Positions 1 through 5,471 of a stretch of 6,151 nucleotides of DNA are shown here, one piece after another. Numbering within the stretch: the first letter of the stretch is position 1; every line of letters begins with the position of its first letter. The notes under the pieces were generated by a model. The model made no database searches. It saw only the letters and a program-made list of their open reading frames with translations, and was not told where the DNA came from. A program made the translations under genes and the position numbers. This stretch comes from Pseudomonadota bacterium (GTDB lineage: Bacteria; Pseudomonadota; Gammaproteobacteria; Burkholderiales; Burkholderiaceae_D), in contig JAEWEK010000124.1 in the NCBI GenBank assembly GCA_023389425.1, forward strand, positions 1-6,151. The letters are read 5' to 3'.

Positions 1-48
1 ACGCGAACCCTGCCGACGCTGTGCCCGTCTGACAACTCCGCATCCGGC

Positions 49-88
49 GGGAGCGTCGGCAGCCACAACCATGGCAGCCGACGCTCCC
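49..88. repeat. Strong inverted repeat (hairpin) at left edge
   Basis: Arms 49-60 (GGGAGCGTCGGC) and 77-88 (GCCGACGCTCCC) are perfect 12-base reverse complements. After one A/A mismatch (61/76) the stem continues for four more pairs (62-65 with 72-75), leaving a 6-base loop. Neither side is followed by a T run, so it is not a textbook intrinsic terminator. It may still end transcription from a gene to the left, or be a remnant of an intergenic repeat. A further copy of TGCCGACGCT at 11-20 could pair with 52-61 as an alternative fold. The pairing is read directly from the sequence; its role is unknown. Confidence 0.7.
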
Positions 89-372
89 CGCAGCAGCAGC
101 CGTCGTGCCGCCCCGGCATGGCCGATCCTCCCTCCCCGCAAGTCCCATTTCCCGTCCGCCGTGCGCGCCGCGCACCACCTTTCCCGATTTGCTGACTTTC
201 AGTTTTTTTTGACGAGAAAACAACCGTCAAACCCATGTGTAAAGGTGAAGTAGCACTTTCACTGTGTTTTCTAAGTACTTCATTTTCTTGAGGTTTTTTC
301 CGAAGTGCAATGTTCGCAAAGTGCGCTAAGTCCTTGAGTTCATTGAAAAAATTCCGTTTTTACACGTGTGAA
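89..372. other. Non-coding stretch upstream of mraZ promoter
   Basis: No convincing gene was found here. The short open frames lack family resemblance and a good ribosome binding site. The first part (to about 180) is GC-rich and C-heavy on the + strand. From about 181 the DNA turns AT-rich, as expected of a regulatory region. It holds a short GC hairpin (161-175), a weak hairpin followed by eight T (191-210), the palindrome AAGTACTT (273-280), copies of AAGTGC at 303-308 and 319-324 with an inverted copy at 253-258, and the palindrome ACACGTGT (362-369). None of these can be tied to a named regulator. Confidence 0.6.
191..210 (+). terminator. Weak candidate intrinsic terminator
   Basis: CTGA (192-195) and TCAG (199-202) can pair around a 3-base loop, with a possible extra G-U pair, and eight T follow directly (203-210). 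The layout fits a terminator for a transcript arriving from the left. The stem is short and poor in GC, so it would be weak, and it may be chance in an AT-rich region. Confidence 0.2.
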
Positions 373-377
373 TTCGC

Positions 378-406
378 TTGACCGCAAAACTTGCTTCCAC
401 TAAAGT
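378..406 (+). promoter_or_regulatory. Candidate sigma70 promoter of the mraZ operon
   Basis: A -35 element TTGACC (378-383, five of six consensus bases) is followed by a 17-base spacer and a -10 element TAAAGT (401-406, four of six). This predicts a transcription start near 413 and a leader of about 90 bases before the mraZ start at 505. A T-run just upstream (357-361) could act as a partial UP element. The -10 overlaps the first MraZ-type repeat, so MraZ bound there would compete with RNA polymerase. The promoter is inferred from spacing and position; the start site was not measured. Confidence 0.55.
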
Positions 407-439
407 GGGAAACAGTGTGAAAAAGTGTCGTTTTGTGGG
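405..439 (+). promoter_or_regulatory. MraZ box: four GTGKG-type repeats, 10-base period
   Basis: GTGGG (405-409), GTGTG (415-419), GTGTC (425-429) and GTGGG (435-439) each start exactly ten bases after the last. The first and third are preceded by AAA, giving AAAGTG. Known MraZ operators in E. coli, Neisseria and mycoplasmas are short direct repeats of this type (TGGG or AAAGTG cores) at about 10-base spacing, just upstream of mraZ and bound by the ring-shaped MraZ oligomer. The array covers the -10 and the predicted start region of the mraZ promoter, which fits autorepression. Third-unit divergence (GTGTC) may weaken binding there. Confidence 0.8.
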
Positions 440-504
440 AAGAATTTGCGGCCTTCCACCGAACGAATTTGCGAAACTGACCACTCTTCAAAACCAGGCA
501 CAAC

Positions 505-933
505 GTGTTCCAAGGCGCGTCAGCAATCAATCTCGATGCGAAAGGCAGGATGTCCATCCCTGCCAAGCACCGTGACGCCCTCTTGCAGCAATGCGAGGGC
601 AAGCTGACCTTGACCCGCCACCCGCATGGTTGCCTGCTGTTCTTTCCGCGCCCGGTCTGGGAAAAGCATCGCGAACAGATCGCCGCCTGGCCGATGTCGG
701 CCAGAGCGTGGCAGCGCATTTTCCTTGGGAACGCGTGCGATGTCGAGCTTGACAGCGCCGGCCGCGTCCTCATTTCGCCCGAACTGCGCGCCGCGGTCGG
801 ACTCGAAAAAGAAGTGATGATGCTCGGCATGGGCACCCACTTCGAGATCTGGGATGCCGCCAAGCTGGCCCAGGACGAGTCCGATGCGGTCGCCGGCGGC
901 ATGCCCGACGTTCTTTCCAATTTCAGTTTCTAA
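505..933 (+). CDS. mraZ: Transcriptional regulator MraZ
   Basis: MraZ is a DNA-binding protein of the SpoVT-AbrB type that assembles into rings and regulates the dcw cluster, including its own promoter. The 142-residue product carries the two expected half-domains, each with the DxxxR signature: LDAKGRMSIP (D11, R15) and LDSAGRVLIS (D83, R87). Length is normal for the family. The start is a GTG. It is chosen because the translation then begins MFQGAS, exactly where the family begins, and because the upstream DNA is the leader. The ribosome site is poor (AGG at 496-498, six bases before the GTG), so translation may be modest. The gene is first in the cluster, 13 bases before rsmH, and downstream of four MraZ-type repeats. 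Identification is firm; the direction of regulation in this organism is inferred. Confidence 0.97.
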   Translation: MFQGASAINLDAKGRMSIPAKHRDALLQQCEGKLTLTRHPHGCLLFFPRPVWEKHREQIAAWPMSARAWQRIFLGNACDVELDSAGRVLISPELRAAVGLEKEVMMLGMGTHFEIWDAAKLAQDESDAVAGGMPDVLSNFSF

Positions 934-937
934 AGGG
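933..937 (+). promoter_or_regulatory. Ribosome binding site of rsmH
   Basis: AAGGG lies nine bases before the ATG at 947 and overlaps the mraZ stop codon region. It decides the rsmH start: the reading frame is open further back (an in-frame ATG lies at 854 inside mraZ), but only 947 has this site and gives the family's usual N-terminus. Confidence 0.7.
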
Positions 938-946
938 CGCCGCAGA

Positions 947-1903
947 ATGATTTCCACGACGGTGCCCAGCCTGCAGCATCGCACGGTGCTGTTGGATGAA
1001 GCGGTCGACGCACTCGCGCTCGACGGCGCGCGCAGCAACGGCACATATATAGATGGCACCTTCGGCCGCGGCGGACACAGCCGGCTGATCCTGTCGCGCC
1101 TGGGCGACAGTGGTCGCCTGGTGGCGTTCGACAAGGACCCGATGGCCATTGCCACGGCCGAACAGCTTGGCGATCCGCGTTTCACGATCGTCCATGACAG
1201 CTTTGCCACGATGCAAAGCGCGCTCGCCGCGCGCGGCATCGACCGGGTCGACGGCGTACTGCTCGACCTGGGGATCTCGTCGCCGCAGGTGGATGACGCG
1301 GCGCGCGGCTTCAGCTTCCGTCAGGATGGTCCGCTCGACATGCGGATGGATACCACGCGCGGCGTGTCCGCGGCCGAGTGGCTCGCAACCGTGCCCGAAC
1401 AACAATTGGAAAAGGTGATAAGGGATTATGGGGAAGAACGGTTTGCTTTTCAGATTGCAAAGGCGATTGTTGCTCGCCGGGCAATCGAACCAATTTCAGG
1501 CACACGGCAGCTTGCCGGTATCGTGGCAGACGCGGTCAAGACTCGCGAAAAGGGCAAGGATCCGGCCACCCGTACCTTTCAGGCTATCCGGATTTTCGTC
1601 AATCAGGAGCTTGAGGACCTCGAAACAGGTCTGAACGCGGCCTACGCCATGCTGGCCGACGGCGCCCGCATGGCGGTCATCAGCTTCCACTCCCTGGAAG
1701 ACCGCATCGTCAAGCAGTTCCTGGCGTCCAAGGCCAAAGTGGCGCAGCCGGACCGCCGCCTGCCGATCAAGGCCGCCGACCTCCCCAAGCCGCAAATGAA
1801 ACTGATTGCAAAGATCAAGCCGTCGGCGCAGGAAGTGGCGGACAATCCTCGCGCTCGCTCGGCGGTGCTGCGTGTGGCCGAGCGCATCGGGGTGGCCCCA
1901 TGA
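947..1903 (+). CDS. rsmH: 16S rRNA (cytosine(1402)-N(4))-methyltransferase RsmH
   Basis: RsmH (formerly MraW) uses S-adenosylmethionine to methylate N4 of C1402 in the decoding centre of 16S rRNA. The product has 318 residues, normal for the family. It shows the N-terminal HRTVLLDEAV (11-20), the SAM-binding loop YIDGTFGRGGHS (34-45), the acidic FDKDP (61-65), LLDLGISSPQ (105-114), GPLDMRMD (128-135), TRTFQAIRI (208-216) and FHSLEDRIVK (247-256). It ends with the NPRARSAVLRVAER block typical of the family. The ATG at 947 is preferred over the in-frame ATG at 854, which lies inside mraZ. Its stop overlaps the ftsL start (ATGA, 1900-1903). A stretch around residues 152-185 uses AT-rich and rare codons (ATA, AGG, TAT, TTG, TCA) unlike the rest of the gene, although the protein motifs there look normal. 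Confidence 0.97.
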   Translation: MISTTVPSLQHRTVLLDEAVDALALDGARSNGTYIDGTFGRGGHSRLILSRLGDSGRLVAFDKDPMAIATAEQLGDPRFTIVHDSFATMQSALAARGIDRVDGVLLDLGISSPQVDDAARGFSFRQDGPLDMRMDTTRGVSAAEWLATVPEQQLEKVIRDYGEERFAFQIAKAIVARRAIEPISGTRQLAGIVADAVKTREKGKDPATRTFQAIRIFVNQELEDLETGLNAAYAMLADGARMAVISFHSLEDRIVKQFLASKAKVAQPDRRLPIKAADLPKPQMKLIAKIKPSAQEVADNPRARSAVLRVAERIGVAP

Positions 1904-2172
1904 GCGGCAAGATCAACTTCCTGCTGGCGGCCACGCTGGTCGGCTGCGCGCTGTCGGTGGTCAATGCGCGCTTCCATGCATTCCACCTGGGGATCGACCT
2001 CGAGCGGCTGCAGCAGCAGGCGCGCCAGCTCGACATCGACTGGGCCCAGCTCCAGCTCGACCAGTCCACGCTGGGCAAGAACGAGCGCATCGAGCAGATC
2101 GCGCGCACTGAACTGAACATGACGCCGCTGACCCCGGCGCGCACCCAATACCTGAGGGAAGGCGGCAAATGA
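1900..2172 (+). CDS. ftsL: Cell division protein FtsL
   Basis: FtsL is a small bitopic inner-membrane protein of the divisome. With FtsB and FtsQ it forms the complex that recruits and activates the septal synthase FtsW-FtsI. The 90-residue product has a short cytoplasmic N-terminus, one hydrophobic segment at about residues 6-22, then a periplasmic helix rich in Leu, Gln and Glu (about 30-70) that suits a coiled coil. This is the standard FtsL plan; the sequence itself is poorly conserved, so position between rsmH and ftsI supports the call. The gene overlaps both neighbours by four bases (ATGA at each end). A GGGGTGG stretch (1889-1895) is the only ribosome site before its start, so coupling to rsmH translation is likely. 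Confidence 0.92.
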   Translation: MSGKINFLLAATLVGCALSVVNARFHAFHLGIDLERLQQQARQLDIDWAQLQLDQSTLGKNERIEQIARTELNMTPLTPARTQYLREGGK

Positions 2173-3935
2173 AGCGCGGCGCACATTCAGCGCGAGTAGC
2201 GGCATCGAAGGGCGTGGCGTTCTCCACCAGCCCGGTGCTGGCCGTGCGCGTGCCGAACTGGCGTTCGCGCCTGGTGCTGCTGGTGCTGTTCACGGCCTTC
2301 TTCGCGCTCGGCGCGCGCGCGGTGTATTTGCAGACGATGTCCACCACCTTCCTGCAGAAGCAGGGCGCCAGCCGCTACGAACATCGCCTCGAACTGCCCG
2401 CCATCCGCGGCAAGATCTTCGACCGCAATGGCCAGGTGCTGGCCTCCTCGCTGCCGGTGAAGGCGGTGTGGGCGATCCCGGAAGACGTGCTGGCCGCGCC
2501 GCCGGAAAAGCTGCGCGAGCTGGCCAGGCTGCTCGAGATGCCCGAATCGGAACTGCGCAAGAAGCTCGATTCCGACCGCACCTTCGTCTACCTCAAGCGC
2601 CAGGTCGAGCTGGACGTGGTCGACAAGATCAAGGCGCTGAAGATCGACGGCATCGACACCCGTCCCGAATACAAGCGCTTCTACCCGCAGGGCGAAGTGA
2701 TGGCGCACATGGTCGGCTTCACCAACGTCGAGGACGTGGGCCAGGAAGCGATGGAGCTGGCGCAGCAGAAGACGCTGGTCGGCGTGACCGGCAGCCGCCG
2801 CGTGATCAAGGACCGCCTCGGCCGCATCGTCGAGGACCTGGGAACCTCGCGCGAGCCGCACGACGGCCATGACCTGACGCTGTCGGTGGACAGCAAGCTG
2901 CAATACATCGCCTTCAACAGCATCAAGACCGCGGTCGAGAAATTCCACGCCAAGGCCGGCGCGGCGGTGGTGCTGGACGTGCACACCGGCGAGGTGCTGG
3001 CGCTGGCCAACTGGCCCAGCTACGACCCCAACGACCGCCGCGGCCTGACCGGCGAGCAGCTGCGCAACCGCGCCATCACCGACACTTTCGAGCCGGGTTC
3101 GACGCTCAAGCCCTTCACCGTGGCGCTGGCGCTAAACAACGGCAAGGTCACGCCGGACACGCTGATCGACACCGGCAACGGCCGCATGATGATCGGCCCC
3201 AGCCCGGTGCGCGACACGCACCCGCACGGCGTGATCAACGTCGGCCAGATCATCCAGAAGTCCTCGAATATCGGCGTGTCCAAGATCGCGCTGGCGACGC
3301 CGGCCCAGGAGATGTGGGAGATGTTCACCAAGGTCGGCTTCGGCCAGGCGCCGCGCTTCGGCTTCCCCGGCGCCGTCGCGGGCCGTGTGCGTCCCTACAA
3401 GTCGTGGCGTCCGATCGAGCAGGCCAATATGTCCTTCGGCCAGGGCATCTCGGTGTCGCTGCTGCAGCTGGCCCGTTCCTACATGATCTTCGCCCGCGAC
3501 GGCGACATCATCCCGCTGTCGTTCCAGAAAGTGAGCGAGCCGCCGGTGGGCCAGCAGGTCATCTCGGCCAAGGCCGCGGCGCAGATGCGCGCCATGCTCG
3601 AATCGGTGGTGCTGCCGGGCGGCACCGCGGTGCAGGCGCAGGTGCCGGGCTATCGCGTGGGCGGCAAGACCGGCACCGCGCAGAAGGTCGTCAACGGCCG
3701 CTATTCCCAGACCGACTACGACGGTGTGTTCGCCGGCATCGCGCCCTTGTCGAAACCGCGCTTCGTCATCGCGGTGCTGATCAGCCACCCGCAAGGCGCG
3801 CTCCACACGGGCGGCTGGGTGGCCGCGCCGACCTTCGCCGCGCTCGCCGCCAACGCGCTGCGCGCCGCCAACGTGGCGCCCGATTCGGACGTCACCGACA
3901 TCATCATCCCCGCGCATACCGAGGAGGAGAACTGA
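2169..3935 (+). CDS. ftsI: Septal peptidoglycan transpeptidase FtsI (PBP3)
   Basis: FtsI is the class B penicillin-binding protein that crosslinks septal peptidoglycan in the periplasm, working with the glycosyltransferase FtsW. The product has 588 residues, the same length as the E. coli protein. It has a basic cytoplasmic tail, one membrane anchor at about residues 34-54, and the pedestal motif RGKIFDRNG (80-88). The transpeptidase domain carries the three active-site motifs: STLK with catalytic Ser311 and Lys314, SSN (365-367) and KTGT (500-503). All catalytic residues are present. The start at 2169 overlaps the ftsL stop (ATGA) and has an AAGG ribosome site (2159-2162) six bases upstream. 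Its stop shares one base with the murE start. Beta-lactams such as those selective for PBP3 act on this protein family. Confidence 0.97.
   Translation: MKRGAHSARVAASKGVAFSTSPVLAVRVPNWRSRLVLLVLFTAFFALGARAVYLQTMSTTFLQKQGASRYEHRLELPAIRGKIFDRNGQVLASSLPVKAVWAIPEDVLAAPPEKLRELARLLEMPESELRKKLDSDRTFVYLKRQVELDVVDKIKALKIDGIDTRPEYKRFYPQGEVMAHMVGFTNVEDVGQEAMELAQQKTLVGVTGSRRVIKDRLGRIVEDLGTSREPHDGHDLTLSVDSKLQYIAFNSIKTAVEKFHAKAGAAVVLDVHTGEVLALANWPSYDPNDRRGLTGEQLRNRAITDTFEPGSTLKPFTVALALNNGKVTPDTLIDTGNGRMMIGPSPVRDTHPHGVINVGQIIQKSSNIGVSKIALATPAQEMWEMFTKVGFGQAPRFGFPGAVAGRVRPYKSWRPIEQANMSFGQGISVSLLQLARSYMIFARDGDIIPLSFQKVSEPPVGQQVISAKAAAQMRAMLESVVLPGGTAVQAQVPGYRVGGKTGTAQKVVNGRYSQTDYDGVFAGIAPLSKPRFVIAVLISHPQGALHTGGWVAAPTFAALAANALRAANVAPDSDVTDIIIPAHTEEEN
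3921..3930 (+). promoter_or_regulatory. Strong ribosome binding site of murE
   Basis: GAGGAGGAGA lies inside the last codons of ftsI (encoding EEEN at the C-terminus), with GGAGG seven bases before the murE ATG. It is the best Shine-Dalgarno match in the window and fixes the murE start at 3935, although the frame is open far upstream within ftsI. The Glu-rich end of FtsI may owe something to this site. Confidence 0.75.
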
Positions 3936-5470
3936 TGGCTGCGAACGTGAACGACATCGTGCAGTGGATCGCCGGCGCCGCCCCGCAAGGCCGGCTGGTG
4001 TCCGACTCGCGCCTGGTCCGTCCGGGCGACGTGTTCTTCGCCTGGCCCGGCGAGGCGGGAGATGGCCGCGCCTACGTCGCCGAGGCGGTGCAGAACGGCG
4101 CCGCGGCCGTGGTGTTCGAGGAGCGCGGGTTCGCATGGGATGCCGCGCTGGCCGTGCCGCACCTCGCCGTCGCCGACCTGAAAACCAAGGCCGGCCCGAT
4201 CGCGCACGCCTGCCTCGGCATGCCGGATGCGGGCATGTTCACCGTCGGCGTGACCGGCACCAACGGCAAGACCTCGATCGCGGTCTGGCTCGGCCAGGCT
4301 TTCGCCAAACTCGGCGAAACCGCCGCCGTCATCGGCACGCTGGGCGTGGGCCTGTTCCGCGGCCGCGCCGAGCCGAGCTTCGACCCGACCGGCTTCACCA
4401 CGCCCGATCCGGTACTGCTGGCCCGCAAACTGGCCGAGGTGCGCGACGCGCGCGCCACCGCGCTGGCAATCGAGGTATCCTCCATCGGTTTGGACCAGCA
4501 GCGCGCCGCGGGCATGCATTTCGACGTCGCCATCTTTACCAATCTGACCCGCGACCACCTCGACTACCACGGCACCATGGAAGAGTACGAAGCTTCCAAG
4601 CGCAAGCTGTTCGAGTGGCCGGGACTGAAGTCCGCCGTCATCAATCTCGACGATCCGGCCGGGCTGCGGATGGTTGCGCACTTGCGCAGGCATTTCCCGG
4701 CCTTGCCGGTCACCGGCTACACCCTGCGCGGCGAGGACGAGCAGCCCGCCATCGACGGCGTGGCGATGCTGCGCGCATCCAGCCTGCGCAGCCGTAACGC
4801 ACTCACCGAATTCCATCTCGAATCGCCCGGCGGCGGCGCCAATCTCAAGACCCAGCTGGTCGGCCACTTCAACGTCAGCAATGCGCTGGCGGTGCTGGCG
4901 ACCTTGCTCGCCAAGGGCGTCGCGCTGAAGCAGGCGGTGGATGCGGTCGAGTCGCTGACGCCGGCGCCGGGCCGCATGCAGCAGCTGGGCGGCCAGGATG
5001 CGCCGATGATCGTCATCGACTACGCCCACACGCCGGATGCGCTGGAAAAAACGCTGGAAGCGCTGCGCCAGGTGGCCACCGACCGCGGCGGGCAATTGTG
5101 GTGCGTGTTCGGCTGCGGCGGCGACCGCGATCCGGGCAAGCGCCCGCAGATGGGCGCCATCGCGCAGTCCGCGGACCATGTGCTGGTCACCAGCGACAAT
5201 CCGCGCAGCGAGGAGCCGGGCGCCATCATCGCGCAGATCGTCGCCGGCATGGACGAGCAGCATCCGAACTCGCGCCACCAGGCCATCGAGGACCGCGCCG
5301 CCGCGATCCTGCTGGCCGTGAAACAGGCCGGCAAGCAGGACGTGATCCTGGTGGCGGGGAAGGGCCATGAGCCCTACCAGGAAATCAAGGGCCGGAAGAT
5401 GCCGTTTTCCGACGCCGACCATGCCGTGCTGGCGCTGACCGCGCGCGTGACCATGTTGAGGACGAACTGA
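3935..5470 (+). CDS. murE: UDP-MurNAc-L-Ala-D-Glu:meso-diaminopimelate ligase MurE
   Basis: MurE is a cytoplasmic ATP-dependent ligase that adds the third stem residue to UDP-MurNAc-dipeptide. The product has 511 residues (E. coli 495). The N-terminal UDP-binding part has SDSRLVRPGDVFFAW. The ATP loop is VTGTNGKTS with Lys112. EVSSIGL, FTNLTRDHLDYHG and the lysine expected to be carbamoylated (Lys222 in YEASKRK) follow. The C-terminal domain shows IDYAHTPDALEKTL, FGCGGDRDPGKRP, DNPR (421-424) and GKGHE. DNPR is the known signature for meso-diaminopimelate rather than lysine, as expected for a Gram-negative. EVSSIGL has Ile where E. coli has His, a change I recall from related bacteria. The ATG at 3935 overlaps the ftsI stop by one base and has a strong ribosome site. 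Confidence 0.97.
   Translation: MAANVNDIVQWIAGAAPQGRLVSDSRLVRPGDVFFAWPGEAGDGRAYVAEAVQNGAAAVVFEERGFAWDAALAVPHLAVADLKTKAGPIAHACLGMPDAGMFTVGVTGTNGKTSIAVWLGQAFAKLGETAAVIGTLGVGLFRGRAEPSFDPTGFTTPDPVLLARKLAEVRDARATALAIEVSSIGLDQQRAAGMHFDVAIFTNLTRDHLDYHGTMEEYEASKRKLFEWPGLKSAVINLDDPAGLRMVAHLRRHFPALPVTGYTLRGEDEQPAIDGVAMLRASSLRSRNALTEFHLESPGGGANLKTQLVGHFNVSNALAVLATLLAKGVALKQAVDAVESLTPAPGRMQQLGGQDAPMIVIDYAHTPDALEKTLEALRQVATDRGGQLWCVFGCGGDRDPGKRPQMGAIAQSADHVLVTSDNPRSEEPGAIIAQIVAGMDEQHPNSRHQAIEDRAAAILLAVKQAGKQDVILVAGKGHEPYQEIKGRKMPFSDADHAVLALTARVTMLRTN
5458..5462 (+). promoter_or_regulatory. Ribosome binding site of murF
   Basis: GAGGA lies within the end of murE, nine bases before the ATG at 5472. It favours 5472 over the later in-frame ATG codons at 5493 and 5520. 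Confidence 0.6.
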
Positions 5471-5471
5471 T

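Noticed and set aside
3..32. Possible C-terminal tail of a + strand gene entering from the left (ANPADAVPV then TGA)
   Set aside because: Codon choice is plausible and the hairpin at 49-88 would suit a gene end. Nine codons cannot identify a gene, and other frames are open too.
1..72. Possible N-terminus of a divergent - strand gene starting at 72 or 43
   Set aside because: Both frames stay open to the edge, and rsmI is often near mraZ in other bacteria, but the translations match no N-terminus I know and ribosome sites are poorly spaced.
71..253. Open frame of 60 codons on the + strand in the upstream region
   Set aside because: No ribosome site, its ATG sits inside the hairpin loop region, the composition changes midway from GC-rich to AT-rich, and I recognise no family.
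1..360. RNase P RNA gene (rnpB), which sits upstream of mraZ in Pseudomonas
   Set aside because: None of the conserved rnpB blocks, such as the ACAGAACCCGGCTTA-type 3' part or GAGGAAAGTCCGGG, is visible on either strand.
1046..1054. TATATAGAT inside rsmH as an internal -10 element
   Set aside because: No -35-like hexamer lies 16-18 bases upstream; the DNA there is plain GC-rich coding sequence for the conserved YIDGT motif.
3132..4136. Another long - strand open frame opposite ftsI and murE (334 codons)
   Set aside because: Low-complexity Arg/Pro/His-rich translation, antisense to conserved domains; a composition artefact.
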